Positions 21,271-30,804 of a stretch of 64,000 nt of DNA are shown here, one piece after another (position 1 is the first letter of the stretch; each line of letters opens with the position of its first letter). Source of the DNA: Tsukamurella sp. TY48. Its GTDB lineage: Bacteria; Actinomycetota; Actinomycetes; Mycobacteriales; Mycobacteriaceae. The translations under genes and the position numbers were made by a program. The notes under the pieces are model-generated. The model was not told where the DNA came from. It was given only the letters and a program-made list of their open reading frames with translations, and searched no databases. The DNA lies in the NCBI RefSeq assembly GCF_019656655.1, contig NZ_BPMV01000002.1:124001-188000 (forward strand), given 5' to 3'.

Positions 21271-22074
21271 GTGTCGATCGTTCAACGCAGCGTCGCCAGA
21301 GCGGCGCAGGGTGGCACGTCCGCGCTGTCGCAGGCCGGCATGATCTTCCAACTGTTCGCGCAGATCGTGCGGAACACCTTCAAGCGGCCCTTCCAGTACC
21401 GCGAGTTCATCGAGCAGTCGTGGTTCATCGCCAGCGTCACCATCCTCCCGACGGCGCTCGTCGCGGTGCCCTTCGGCGCGATCGTCTCGCTGCAGACCGG
21501 CTCGCTCATCGGCCAGCTCGGCGCCGAGAGCTTCACCGGCGCCGCGAGCGTGCTCGCGGTCGTGCAGCAGGGCGCGCCCGTGGTGACGGCGCTCCTGGTC
21601 GCCGGCGCGGCGGGCAGCGCCGTGTGCGCCGACCTCGGCGCGCGCACCGTCCGCGAGGAGATCGCGGCCATGGAGGTGCTGGGCATCGATCCGGTGCACC
21701 GCCTCGTGGTGCCCCGGGTGCTCGGAATGATGTTGGTCAGCGCCTTCCTCAACGGCCTCGTCTCGGTGGTCGGTGTGGTGGGCGGCTACTTCTTCAACGT
21801 GGTGCTGCAGCACGGCACCCCGGGTGCCTACCTGGCATCGTTCTCCGCGCTGGCGCAGCTGCCCGACCTCCTGGTCGGCGAGTTCAAGGCGCTGATCTTC
21901 GGGCTCATCGCCGGCGTGGTCGCCGCCTACAAGGGCCTGCATCCGGGCGGCGGTCCGAAGGGCGTCGGTGACGCCGTCAACCAGTCCGTGGTGATCACCT
22001 TCCTGCTGCTGTTCTTCGCGAACATCATCCTCACGGCGGTCTACCTGCAGGTCGTCCCGGCGAAGGGCTCGTGA
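21271..22074 (+). CDS. yrbEA: YrbEA permease subunit of an Mce transporter
   Basis: This 267-residue membrane protein is an MlaE/YrbE-type ABC permease, which with YrbEB forms the inner-membrane channel of an Mce lipid importer. Five to six hydrophobic segments and the permease loop EEIAAMEVLGIDPVHRLVVPRVLG (typical EExxAxxxxGxxPxxxLVxPR) are visible around residues 130-153. The start is GTG 21271. The ATP-binding subunit (Mkl/MceG) is not encoded here, as usual in actinobacteria. It opens a ten-gene operon; the next start is 1 bp after its stop. Confidence 0.95.
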   Translation: MSIVQRSVARAAQGGTSALSQAGMIFQLFAQIVRNTFKRPFQYREFIEQSWFIASVTILPTALVAVPFGAIVSLQTGSLIGQLGAESFTGAASVLAVVQQGAPVVTALLVAGAAGSAVCADLGARTVREEIAAMEVLGIDPVHRLVVPRVLGMMLVSAFLNGLVSVVGVVGGYFFNVVLQHGTPGAYLASFSALAQLPDLLVGEFKALIFGLIAGVVAAYKGLHPGGGPKGVGDAVNQSVVITFLLLFFANIILTAVYLQVVPAKGS

Positions 22075-22075
22075 G

Positions 22076-22915
22076 ATGTCGCTGAACTTCACGAACAAGG
22101 CGCGCAAGGCCGCGCAGGCCCCGCTCAAGGTGCTCGACGGTGCCGGCGAGCAGATGTCCTTCTACGGCCGGTCCATCGGCTTCATCCCGCAGTCGATCCG
22201 GCGCTACCCCAAGGAAGTCGGCCGGGTGCTGGCCGAGGTCGCCTTCGGCAGTGGTGCGCTCGCCGTGATCGCCGGCACCGTGGGCGTGGTCCTCATGCTC
22301 TGCGGCTTCACCGGCATCGTGGTGGGGCTCCAGGGCAATGCGGCGCTTCAGCAGCTCGGCGCCTCTGTGATGACCGGCTTCCTCTCGGCCTATGTCAACA
22401 CCCGCGAGCTGACCCCGCTCGTCGCGGCCCTCGCGATGTCGGCCACCGTCGGCTGTGGTTTCACCGCGCAGCTCGGGGCCATGCGGATCTCCGAGGAGAT
22501 CGATGCGCTCGAGGCGATGGCCATCCCGTCGATCTCCTTCCTCACCGCCACTCGGGTGATCGCCGGCTTCGTCGCCGTGATCCCGCTGTACATCGTGGGA
22601 CTGCTCGCCTCGTACGTGATGACCCGGTTCGTGAACACCACGCTGCTCGGTCAGTCCACCGGTACCTATGACCACTACTTCAATCTGTTCCTGTCACCGG
22701 TCGACGTGCTCTGGTCGTTCGGCAAGGTGCTCGTCTTCGCCTTCGTGCTGGTGCTGGTGCACTGCTACTACGGCTACAACGCCTCGGGCGGTCCGGCGGG
22801 TGTCGGCGTCGCCGTGGGCCGCGCCGTGCGAACCTCGCTTGTGGCCATCGCGCTGCTCGACTTCTTCCTCAGCCTCGCCATCTGGGGCACCACGACCACG
22901 GTGAAGATCGCATGA
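22076..22915 (+). CDS. yrbEB: YrbEB permease subunit of an Mce transporter
   Basis: The 279-residue partner permease. It has the family loop SEEIDALEAMAIPSISFLTATRVIAG (about residues 138-163) and an N-terminal amphipathic region before the first helix (FYGRSIGFIPQSIRRYPKEV, typical of YrbEB). With YrbEA it should form the membrane core that passes lipid taken over from the Mce proteins. ATG 22076 lies one base after the yrbEA stop, and its own stop overlaps the mceA start (ATGA). Confidence 0.95.
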   Translation: MSLNFTNKARKAAQAPLKVLDGAGEQMSFYGRSIGFIPQSIRRYPKEVGRVLAEVAFGSGALAVIAGTVGVVLMLCGFTGIVVGLQGNAALQQLGASVMTGFLSAYVNTRELTPLVAALAMSATVGCGFTAQLGAMRISEEIDALEAMAIPSISFLTATRVIAGFVAVIPLYIVGLLASYVMTRFVNTTLLGQSTGTYDHYFNLFLSPVDVLWSFGKVLVFAFVLVLVHCYYGYNASGGPAGVGVAVGRAVRTSLVAIALLDFFLSLAIWGTTTTVKIA

Positions 22916-24249
22916 GTCAGACGGTGCGGCGGCGGCTGCTCGGCCTCGCCTTCTTCGGAGTGTGCGTGCTGTTCCTGGTGGCGACCATCGGGAAGTACCA
23001 GCAGCGCTTCGAGACCTTCACCTGGGTCGAGCTCGTCACCGATACCGCGGGGGCGTCGCTGCCGGTCAATTCCGAGGTCCGCGCCCGCGGCGTCGAGGTG
23101 GGTACCGTGCGCGATGTCTCGGTCCGCGACGGCAAGGCCGTGATCCGCATGGGCCTCAAGCCCGACGAGGCCCGGCAGATCCCCGGCGCGGTCACCGCGC
23201 GCATCCTTCCCAAGACCCTGTTCGGCCAGCGGTACGTGGCGCTGCAGGTCCCGGCCGGGCAGGGCGGCACCGGCACCCCGGGCGCCTCCGCGCTGCAGGA
23301 CGGTGCCACGATCCAGACCGACACCTCGGGCAATGCCACCGAGCTCAACGAGCTCTTCGATCAGCTGCTCCCGTTGCTGCGCGCGGTCCCGCCGCAGGAC
23401 CTCAACGCCACCCTGGGAGCGCTGTCGAACGCACTGTCCGGCAACGGGAAGAACCTGCAGACCGCGATCGGGCAGTTCACGAACATCTTCTCCAAGGTCA
23501 ATGCCGTGATGCCCGATCTGCAGTCCTCGCTGCGCTCGCTCGCCACCGTCTCGGCCACCTACAGCGATGCCCTGCCGGACCTGATCACGGCGCTGGACAC
23601 GTTCCGCACCACCAACACCACCGTCGTGTCCGGTCAGCAGGCCTTCCACGCGTTCTGGACCTCCGTCGCCGACGGCGCGGGCCGCACCGCAGGTCTGCTC
23701 GAGGCCAATCGCGAGGAACTGGTGACGGTGATGAACAAGTCCAACACCACCATCTCGATCCTGGCGCGCTACTCGCCCGAATTGGGCTGCACCTTCGAAC
23801 GATTCGCCACCCTGCTGCCCGAGGCGAACCGCATCGTCGGTAAGGAGACGAATCAGCCCGCCGCACGGATCTCGATGATCGTGGCCAACTCCCGCGGCCG
23901 CTACCTGCCGAACCAGGACGAGCCCCGGTGGTTCGACGATCGCGGTCCCGCCTGCTACAACGCCATCAAGACCAAACCCGCACCGATGTACCCGGGCGGC
24001 CCCTACGCCGGTGGCGCGTTCGCCACTCCCGCGCGCAACCCCGGCGTCCAGGATTCGCGGTACCAGCTGCCCGAGCCCCAGTTCCGCGCACCGTCGGAGA
24101 TGGCCACGGTCGGCGTGGCCGGGAAGAACGCCCGCGCCACCCGCGCGAGCTTCGCGGTGGCCTCCGGCGTCGATGCATCCGAGGTGCCCGACTGGCTGAC
24201 CACGGTTTTCGTGCCCGCCATGGTGGGTAAGGAGGTGCAGATCCGATGA
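22912..24249 (+). CDS. mceA: MceA, Mce-family lipid-binding protein
   Basis: A 445-residue MCE protein. One N-terminal anchor helix (RRRLLGLAFFGVCVLFLVAT) is followed by the MCE/MlaD domain (about residues 35-115: TAGASLPVNSEVRARGVEVGTVRDV, then LPKTLFGQRYVALQVP), a long helical stretch that would form the tube-like channel, and a C-terminal extension of about 130 residues with a CxxxF-containing segment. Its first codons overlap the yrbEB stop (ATGA). Position as the first of six mce genes identifies it as MceA; which Mce1-4 type it belongs to cannot be told from the sequence by eye. Confidence 0.93.
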   Translation: MSQTVRRRLLGLAFFGVCVLFLVATIGKYQQRFETFTWVELVTDTAGASLPVNSEVRARGVEVGTVRDVSVRDGKAVIRMGLKPDEARQIPGAVTARILPKTLFGQRYVALQVPAGQGGTGTPGASALQDGATIQTDTSGNATELNELFDQLLPLLRAVPPQDLNATLGALSNALSGNGKNLQTAIGQFTNIFSKVNAVMPDLQSSLRSLATVSATYSDALPDLITALDTFRTTNTTVVSGQQAFHAFWTSVADGAGRTAGLLEANREELVTVMNKSNTTISILARYSPELGCTFERFATLLPEANRIVGKETNQPAARISMIVANSRGRYLPNQDEPRWFDDRGPACYNAIKTKPAPMYPGGPYAGGAFATPARNPGVQDSRYQLPEPQFRAPSEMATVGVAGKNARATRASFAVASGVDASEVPDWLTTVFVPAMVGKEVQIR

Positions 24250-25337
24250 AGCCGCTCACCGGCCCCCTGCTCAAGCTGATCGCCTTCGCCGTCATCACGG
24301 CCACCGCGACCGGCATCCTCGGCGCCTCGATCGCCCAGCTCAACTTCAGCTTCGGCCGTGACTACCACGCCATCTTCTCCGACGCCACGATGGTGCAGAA
24401 GGGCGACGAGGTCCGGATCGCCGGCGTGCGCGTGGGGCAGATCACCGGCGTGAAGATCCACGACCGCGGCCAGGCGGATGTCGCGTTCAACCTCTCCGAC
24501 CGGGACTCGATCCCCGGTTCGGCGACGGCGGCGCTGCGGCTGCGCAACCTCGTCGGACAGCGGTACCTCGAACTGATGCAGGCGCCCACCGAGAACGATC
24601 CGGTACGCGGCGAATCCCGTGCCACGCCGTACAAGCCGGGGGACACCATCCCCATCGAGCGGACGCGGCCCGCCGTCAACCTCACTGACCTGTTCAACGG
24701 TTTCAAGCCCCTGTTCAAGCAGCTGACGGCGGACGACGTGAACAAGCTCGCCGGCCAGATCATCACGGTCTTCCAGGGCCAGGGCGGCACGATCAACGAT
24801 CTGCTCGTGAACACCGCATCGCTGACCAACACGATCGCCGACAAGGACGCGGTGATCGGCGAGCTGATCACCAATCTCACGAAGGTCCTCGGCACCATCA
24901 ACGAGCGGGACAAGCAGTTCACCGATCTGCTCGACAACACCCAGCAGCTGGTGTCGGGCCTGTCCCAGGACCGCGGCGCGATCGGCTCGGCACTGGGCTC
25001 CGTCTCGCAGCTCACCGCCGTCACCGAATCGATCCTCACTCCCACGCGCGGGGCGATCAAGGACGATGTGGCGGCGCTGAAGGACCTCACCGACAAGCTG
25101 AACGGGCGCAGCGCCGACGTGGCGCACACGCTGAACTTCCTCCCGGAGAAGATCCAGGCGGTGGGCCGGCTCGCGTCCTTCGGCGGCTGGTTCCAGTTCT
25201 ACCTCTGCGGTGTCGACATCGTGGCGGGTACGGGCAAGGGAGACAACATCGCGCTCGCGATCGACGTGCCCACCGTGAATCAGCCCGTGTACACCAACAC
25301 CGCCACGCGGTGCTACCGGGACGGGACGCCGCGATGA
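24246..25337 (+). CDS. mceB: MceB, Mce-family lipid-binding protein
   Basis: A 363-residue MCE protein: N-terminal helix (LLKLIAFAVITATATGILGASI), MCE domain at about residues 40-125 (DATMVQKGDEVRIAGVRVGQITGVKI; LRLRNLVGQRYLELMQ), a helical domain, and a short C-terminal tail with a conserved FGGWFQFYLCGVD block typical of MceB. It starts with an ATGA overlap with mceA and overlaps the mceC start at its own end. It should assemble with the other five MCE subunits into a periplasm-spanning lipid channel. Confidence 0.93.
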   Translation: MKPLTGPLLKLIAFAVITATATGILGASIAQLNFSFGRDYHAIFSDATMVQKGDEVRIAGVRVGQITGVKIHDRGQADVAFNLSDRDSIPGSATAALRLRNLVGQRYLELMQAPTENDPVRGESRATPYKPGDTIPIERTRPAVNLTDLFNGFKPLFKQLTADDVNKLAGQIITVFQGQGGTINDLLVNTASLTNTIADKDAVIGELITNLTKVLGTINERDKQFTDLLDNTQQLVSGLSQDRGAIGSALGSVSQLTAVTESILTPTRGAIKDDVAALKDLTDKLNGRSADVAHTLNFLPEKIQAVGRLASFGGWFQFYLCGVDIVAGTGKGDNIALAIDVPTVNQPVYTNTATRCYRDGTPR

Positions 25338-26386
25338 GCGAGAAGGACGTGACGAAGACCTACCCCGAGCGGCGCCGCGGTGCCCGCCGATCGCCGGTGA
25401 CCATGGGCGCCATGGGGATCGTGCTGCTCCTCATGGCCACCGCCTCGGCCTTCTTCATCGACCGGCTGCCGCTGATCGGCGCCGGAACCACCTACACGGC
25501 ACTGTTCAGTGAGGCCGCGGGCCTCCTGCCGAACAACGAGGTGCGCGTCGCGGGTGTGAAGGTGGGCACCGTGCAGGCCGTGGATCTGGATACCAAGGCC
25601 GCGAAGGCGAAGGTCACCTTCCGCACCAAGGACGTCTGGCTGGGGGAGAACACCTCCGCGAGCATCCAGATCAAGACGGTGCTCGGCCAGAAGTACGTGG
25701 CACTCGAGCCGCGGGGAGCCGATCGGCTGGACCCGAAGCGGCCGATCACCGACACCACCTCGCCGTACGACGTGGTGGCCGCGTTCTCGGACGCCAGCGC
25801 CTCCATCGACAAGACCGACACCAAGCGGCTCGCCACCAGCATGCGCACGCTCGCCGACGCCTTCCGCGAGACACCGCCGAACGTGCGGGAGTCACTGACC
25901 GGCATCACCCGGCTGTCGGACACCATCAACAAGCGCGACGAGGAACTGCAGCGGCTGCTGGAGCAGACCGGGAAGACCTCGAAGATCCTCGCCGACCGCT
26001 CGGATACTTTCCGCAAGCTGATCACCGACGCCGGCCTGTTGCTGACCACCTTGAATCAGCGGCAGGACGACATCACCCGGCTGCTGCAGACCACGCAGTC
26101 GCTGTCGGCGACCCTCACCGGCATCGTCCGGGACAACGAGCAGCAGATCGGTCCCGCGCTCACCTCGCTGCGCCAGGTGGTGCAGTTGCTGCAGGACAAC
26201 AAGAAGGGCCTGGAGAGCACCATCACCCTGCTGGCCCCGTTCTACAAGGTGTACGCCAACGTCTTCGGCAACGGCCGATGGCAGGAATCGGTGGTCACCA
26301 ACCTCACGCCGCCCGGCCTGCCGGTGTTCCCGGGCGCGCGGCCACCGGTGCGCACCGACCTGCTCACGAACGGGGGACAGAAGTGA
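25334..26386 (+). CDS. mceC: MceC, Mce-family lipid-binding protein
   Basis: A 350-residue MCE protein with a basic N terminus (YPERRRGARRSPVT), one anchor helix, the MCE domain (SEAAGLLPNNEVRVAGVKVGTVQAV; KTVLGQKYVALEP) and a helical region. ATG 25334 overlaps the mceB stop (ATGA), which decides the start over an in-frame ATG 24 bp earlier. The C terminus is the conserved FYKVYANVFGNGRWQESVVTNL type seen in MceC. Its stop overlaps the GTG of mceD. Confidence 0.93.
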   Translation: MSEKDVTKTYPERRRGARRSPVTMGAMGIVLLLMATASAFFIDRLPLIGAGTTYTALFSEAAGLLPNNEVRVAGVKVGTVQAVDLDTKAAKAKVTFRTKDVWLGENTSASIQIKTVLGQKYVALEPRGADRLDPKRPITDTTSPYDVVAAFSDASASIDKTDTKRLATSMRTLADAFRETPPNVRESLTGITRLSDTINKRDEELQRLLEQTGKTSKILADRSDTFRKLITDAGLLLTTLNQRQDDITRLLQTTQSLSATLTGIVRDNEQQIGPALTSLRQVVQLLQDNKKGLESTITLLAPFYKVYANVFGNGRWQESVVTNLTPPGLPVFPGARPPVRTDLLTNGGQK

Positions 26387-27786
26387 CGAACCAAACGTCC
26401 CTATCGCGCAAGATCATGGGGCTCAACCCCACCCGCGTCGCGATCCTCGTCGTCATGCTCATCGCCGTGATCGTGCTCGCGGGCGCGGGGTGGTGGCTCG
26501 TGCGCAGCGCGGGAGCCACGCGCATCACCGCGTACTTCGATCGGGGAGTGGGCATCTACGCCGGTTCCGATGTCCGGATCCTGGGCGTCAAGGTGGGCGA
26601 GATCGACGAGGTCACTCCCGAGCGCGACAGGGTGCGCGTGCAGCTGCACGTGAACCGCGACGTGCAGCTGCCCAAGGACCTGTGGGCGGCCCAGGTGACT
26701 CCGTCGGTCATCTCCGACCGCTACGTCCAGCTGCTCCCCGTGTACACGGAGGGGCCCACCGCGCAGTCCGGGGCCATCGTGAACGAGGACCACACGATGA
26801 CGCCGGTCGAGATCGACCAGGTGTACGCCTCGGTCAGCACACTGGCGCAGGCGCTCGGCCCCGACGGCGCGAACAAGAACGGCGCACTCACCGAGGTCCT
26901 CGACGTGTCCTCGGAGAACCTCGCAGGCAACGGACAGGCGATGGCCGATGCCATAACCGGCCTGTCGAAGGCGTCGACGACCCTGTCGAATTCGCGGGAC
27001 AACATCGCCGCCACGGTGAAGGGGCTCAACACCTTCGTCACGATGCTGGCCGAGAACGACAAGCAGGTCCGGGTCTTCAACTCCCAGCTCGCCGAGCTCA
27101 CCAAGTACCTCGCGGGGGAGCGGGACGATTTCACCAAGGCGATCAATCTGCTCGCCCCGGCACTCGGCGACGTGGGCGCCTTCGTCCGCGACAACCGGGA
27201 TTCGCTGACGTCCAACGTCACCGGGCTCACCGAGATCACCAAGATCCTCAACGACACCCGGACGGCGCAGGCCCAGATCCTGTCCTACCTGCCGATCGCG
27301 GCGAGCAACCTGCAGCAGGCCTACGACGGTGACACCGGCACGCTCACGCTGCGCCCGAACCTGCCCGATCTGCAGGATCCCTTCGGAACCGTCTGCAAGA
27401 TGGCCGATCTCGGGAAGCTGATGCCCGGCAACCCGCAGTTCGAGCAGCTCACCAAGACCCTCGGTCCGCTGCTGAGCCAGTGCACCGGCCTCGCGAAGCA
27501 GATCACCGACGGTGTCCGCGTCCCGCAGCTCAACCTGCCCTTCGGCATCCTGTCCGGCCTGAACTTGCAGCAGGGCCCCGTGCCCGGCACGGTCCCGGGA
27601 CGGACGGCACCGTCGGTCGAGGGCGTACTGCCGAAGACCCCGGCGGGCACCCGCCCGGCACCCGGTTCGGCCAAGCCCGCCCCGTCGAGCGCCGCCCCGT
27701 CGAGTAACGCCACGCCGGTGCCGTCGAGCTCGGCCAAGCCCGCGCCGTCCGTTCCGCCCACCACGAATCCGGGAGGCGCGCGATGA
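26383..27786 (+). CDS. mceD: MceD, Mce-family protein with Pro/Ser/Ala-rich tail
   Basis: A 467-residue MCE protein. The anchor helix (ILVVMLIAVIVLAGAGWWLV) is followed by the MCE domain (GVGIYAGSDVRILGVKVGEIDEV; VTPSVISDRYVQLLPVY) and the helical domain, and then by a low-complexity tail of about 65 residues made of Pro, Ser, Ala and Thr. Such tails are usual for MceD and are thought to be extracytoplasmic. GTG 26383 overlaps the mceC stop (GTGA); the frame is open further upstream inside mceC but that part is not MCE-like. The stop overlaps mceE. Confidence 0.92.
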   Translation: MTNQTSLSRKIMGLNPTRVAILVVMLIAVIVLAGAGWWLVRSAGATRITAYFDRGVGIYAGSDVRILGVKVGEIDEVTPERDRVRVQLHVNRDVQLPKDLWAAQVTPSVISDRYVQLLPVYTEGPTAQSGAIVNEDHTMTPVEIDQVYASVSTLAQALGPDGANKNGALTEVLDVSSENLAGNGQAMADAITGLSKASTTLSNSRDNIAATVKGLNTFVTMLAENDKQVRVFNSQLAELTKYLAGERDDFTKAINLLAPALGDVGAFVRDNRDSLTSNVTGLTEITKILNDTRTAQAQILSYLPIAASNLQQAYDGDTGTLTLRPNLPDLQDPFGTVCKMADLGKLMPGNPQFEQLTKTLGPLLSQCTGLAKQITDGVRVPQLNLPFGILSGLNLQQGPVPGTVPGRTAPSVEGVLPKTPAGTRPAPGSAKPAPSSAAPSSNATPVPSSSAKPAPSVPPTTNPGGAR

Positions 27787-28880
27787 GCACCAAGCGCAGG
27801 ATCCTCGCCGGCGGCGCACTGGCGACCGCCGCGGTGGTGCTCACCGCCTGCGGTAGCCAGGGCATCTACTCCTTGCCGCTCCCCGGCGGTCCGGCGCTCG
27901 GTGCCCGGCCCACCGTGCTGCACCTGCAGTTCGCGAACGTCCTCGATCTGGTGCCCGAATCGTCGGTGCGGATCGGCGGCGCCACCGTCGGCAAGGTGGA
28001 GTCGATCGGGATCGCTTCGGACGGCTGGACGGCCGAGGTCACCGTGAAGGTGCGCGACGGCGTGAAGGTGCCGGCGGACTCGCGGGCCCAGATCGAACAG
28101 TCGAATCTGCTGGGCGAGAAGTACATCACGCTGGTCTCGTCGGGGGGATCGGACGGCCAGGCCCTGGCCAGTGGCGCCACCATCCCCGCGGCGCAGAACA
28201 AGACCACGGCCGGTATCGAAGAGGTTCTCGGCGTGCTCTCCCTGGTCCTCAACGACGGTGGAGTGGGGCAGCTCAAGCCCATCGTCGACGAGCTGAACAC
28301 GGCCATGAGCAATCCCCAGCAGGTGCGCTCGCTCATCACGCAGACCGACCGCCTGATCGAAGGACTCAACGAGCAGCGGGCCGATATCACCCGGGCGATC
28401 GACGGTGTCGCGGCACTGTCCCGCCGGGCCGAGGCGCAGACCACCCAGATCAGTCGCATCCTGGCCGAACTGCCCCGCGGCGCGGCCGTTCTCAACCAGC
28501 AGCGCCCGGAGATCATCGAGATGGTCAAGCAGCTCGACCGGCTCGGCAAGGTGGGCACCGATGTGCTCAGCCGTTCGCAACGCGAGACGATCGAGAACCT
28601 GCTGGCCCTGCGTCCCACCCTGCGTGCGCTCGCCGGCGCGGCCGACGACATCGTGACCGCCCTGCCCTTCGTGGCGACCTTCCCCTTCCCGGACGCCGGT
28701 GTCGATGCGATCAAGGGTGATTCGATGAACCTGTTCATCTCACTGGACACCCGGCTGATCAACCAGCTCGAGGCGCTGGGTGCGGGGAAGCCCGCCCCCG
28801 TGTACGTCCCGCCGAAGTACGGCCCCGGTTCGGGCCGAGCGACCGGATCGAGCGCATCGCAGCAGGGAGGCGCTCGATGA
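27783..28880 (+). CDS. mceE: MceE, Mce-family lipoprotein
   Basis: A 365-residue MCE protein that is also a lipoprotein, as MceE (LprK-type) always is: the signal peptide ends in the lipobox LTAC at residue 23. The MCE domain follows (FANVLDLVPESSVRIGGATVGKVESI; EQSNLLGEKYITLVSS), then the helical domain. The C-terminal portion ends in PVYVPPKYGPGSG, a Pro/Gly-rich tail. The ATG overlaps the mceD stop, and its stop overlaps mceF (ATGA). Lipid anchoring probably places it at the outer face of the membrane within the hexamer. Confidence 0.93.
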   Translation: MSTKRRILAGGALATAAVVLTACGSQGIYSLPLPGGPALGARPTVLHLQFANVLDLVPESSVRIGGATVGKVESIGIASDGWTAEVTVKVRDGVKVPADSRAQIEQSNLLGEKYITLVSSGGSDGQALASGATIPAAQNKTTAGIEEVLGVLSLVLNDGGVGQLKPIVDELNTAMSNPQQVRSLITQTDRLIEGLNEQRADITRAIDGVAALSRRAEAQTTQISRILAELPRGAAVLNQQRPEIIEMVKQLDRLGKVGTDVLSRSQRETIENLLALRPTLRALAGAADDIVTALPFVATFPFPDAGVDAIKGDSMNLFISLDTRLINQLEALGAGKPAPVYVPPKYGPGSGRATGSSASQQGGAR

Positions 28881-30139
28881 TTCCCAAGCTGCAGCGCCGC
28901 CAGCTGCTGGTCTTCGCCGTGCTCGCGGTCGTCGGCATCGCCTTCGTCGGCGCCCAGTACGCACGCATCGACAAGATGCTCGGCTTCGGCGTCTACACCG
29001 TCAAGGTGATGCTCAAGGACTCCGGCGGCATCTTCACCAACGCCGAGGTCACCTACCGCGGTACCCCGGTGGGACGGGTCGGCCAACTGCACCTGGTTCC
29101 CGAGGGCGTCCAGGTGGACCTGCAGCTGGACACCAGTCGGCCGAAGGTGCCCGCCGACGTGCAGGCCACCGTCGCCGAACGCAGCTCGATCGGCGAGCAG
29201 TACATGGACCTCGTGCCCAAACAGGTGCCCGAGGGCGGCACCCCGTCGGACGCCGTGCTGGTGGACGGCTCGGTGATCCGCGACGTGAAGACCCAGGAGC
29301 CGATCGAGGACTTCCTCAAGAACGTCACGGTGCTCAGCAAGTCGGTCGACCCGGCCAAGCTGAAGACCGTGGTCACCGAGTTGTCGGTGGCGCTCGGTGG
29401 GAACGGACAGAACCTGCGCGCGCTCATCGACTCGCTCTCCCGGCTCGGGCAGACCGGAACCGACAACCTGGACGCGACCCTGTCCTTGATCACCAACGGG
29501 AAGATCGCGCTGGGCACGCAGGCCGCGCAGTCGTCGGCGATCCGGCAGTGGGCCGACAGCCTCAAGGTGGTCACGGAGACGCTCGCCAACAGTGACCCCG
29601 ACGTGCGGCGCCTCCTGCAGACCGGCAATCTGTCGGCCACGCAGCTGAGCGCGCTGGTCCAGCAGGCCGGCGGAGACGTGACGAAGGTGGTGCACGATCT
29701 GTCCGCGCAGCTCACCGCTGTCGATCCCGTGGCACCGAACCTCAAGCAGGTGCTGATCCTGTTCCCGATGATCGCGGCCGGCGCATTCTCCACCTCGCCG
29801 GGCGATGGTCTACTGCACTACGGTGTGGTCCTGGAAGTGAACAACCCGCCGGCGTGCACCGTCGGATACGAATCGACGCAGAAGATGATCGACGAGATCA
29901 AGAAGAAGAACCCGGGTTTCGACATCAACCGGGATCCGTTCCCGTTCAACACCCAGGTCGGATGCGATGTCCCGCAGGGCAACCCGACGGGCGTGCGCAG
30001 CGCCGATCGCGCCCGGTACGCCGATCCGCGCGTCGCACAACCCTGGGACGGCAAGCCCAAGGTGGTGGCGCCGGATCGCATCGACCTCGGACCTCTCGCG
30101 CAGGCCGCGGCCGTGATGCTCGGAGGCCACCCCAAGTGA
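28877..30139 (+). CDS. mceF: MceF, Mce-family lipid-binding protein
   Basis: A 420-residue MCE protein, the sixth of the set: an N-terminal helix (RRQLLVFAVLAVVGIAFVGAQYA), MCE domain (GGIFTNAEVTYRGTPVGRVGQLHLV; ERSSIGEQYMDLVPKQ), helical region, and a C-terminal segment with two Cys (PPACTVGYEST, TQVGCDVPQGN) typical of MceF. ATG 28877 overlaps the mceE stop; its own stop overlaps the GTG of the first mas gene. The order A to F is complete, with no damaged member. Confidence 0.93.
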   Translation: MIPKLQRRQLLVFAVLAVVGIAFVGAQYARIDKMLGFGVYTVKVMLKDSGGIFTNAEVTYRGTPVGRVGQLHLVPEGVQVDLQLDTSRPKVPADVQATVAERSSIGEQYMDLVPKQVPEGGTPSDAVLVDGSVIRDVKTQEPIEDFLKNVTVLSKSVDPAKLKTVVTELSVALGGNGQNLRALIDSLSRLGQTGTDNLDATLSLITNGKIALGTQAAQSSAIRQWADSLKVVTETLANSDPDVRRLLQTGNLSATQLSALVQQAGGDVTKVVHDLSAQLTAVDPVAPNLKQVLILFPMIAAGAFSTSPGDGLLHYGVVLEVNNPPACTVGYESTQKMIDEIKKKNPGFDINRDPFPFNTQVGCDVPQGNPTGVRSADRARYADPRVAQPWDGKPKVVAPDRIDLGPLAQAAAVMLGGHPK

Positions 30140-30804
30140 CCGACGATCCGAGCGAGACCGGCACCGAGACCGAAACGAGTACGCCCGGCACCGACCGCCG
30201 GCGCGTGATCGCGCTGGCACTGCTCGGCGTCGCCGTGATCGCGGCCATCGTGGTGGGCGTCCTGTGGTGGGGCTGGTTCTCCGACCACCGGCGGGCCGCC
30301 GATCGCGACGCCGCCGTGGACGGTGCCCGTCAGGCGCTCGTCGACTTCCAGACCTTCGACACCAAGGACCCGGAGGGCACGCTGCGCCGGATGGAGGGCG
30401 CGATGACGGGGGACCTGCTGGACAGCTGGCAGAAGTCGCAGCGCGCCTACACCGCGGATCGTCTGAAGGAACGCGCCGACACCGACCTCAAGACCGACCC
30501 CGTCGTGGTCGCCGCCGCGCCCACGGAGTTCGACTACGACGGCGGCACCGCGAAGGTGCTGGTGTACTCGGTGGTCAAGTCGACGGAGAACGGCAAACTC
30601 GCAGCGGACGCCTACCGCTGGACCTACGTGGTCACGGTTTCGAAGACCGACCGCGGATGGAAGGCCTCCGAGATGGTCCCGCTGCAGCAGCGCGGCGCCA
30701 CCGGTTCCAACGACCCGAACACCCCGGCCACCGCCGTGGTCCCGACGGCGGACGCTCCGGCACCACCCGCCCCGGCACCGACCCCGCAGGGAGGCACGCC
30801 ATGA
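30136..30804 (+). CDS. Mce-associated membrane protein (first)
   Basis: A 222-residue protein of the Mce-associated (Mas/Mam) type: a charged cytoplasmic N terminus of about 25 residues, one membrane helix (VIALALLGVAVIAAIVVGVLWWGW), and an NTF2-like periplasmic domain (about residues 60-190), ending in a Pro/Ala-rich tail. Such proteins are thought to stabilise Mce complexes. GTG 30136 overlaps the mceF stop; the open frame upstream is inside mceF and is ignored. It is followed by a second mas gene with an ATGA overlap. Confidence 0.85.
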   Translation: MTDDPSETGTETETSTPGTDRRRVIALALLGVAVIAAIVVGVLWWGWFSDHRRAADRDAAVDGARQALVDFQTFDTKDPEGTLRRMEGAMTGDLLDSWQKSQRAYTADRLKERADTDLKTDPVVVAAAPTEFDYDGGTAKVLVYSVVKSTENGKLAADAYRWTYVVTVSKTDRGWKASEMVPLQQRGATGSNDPNTPATAVVPTADAPAPPAPAPTPQGGTP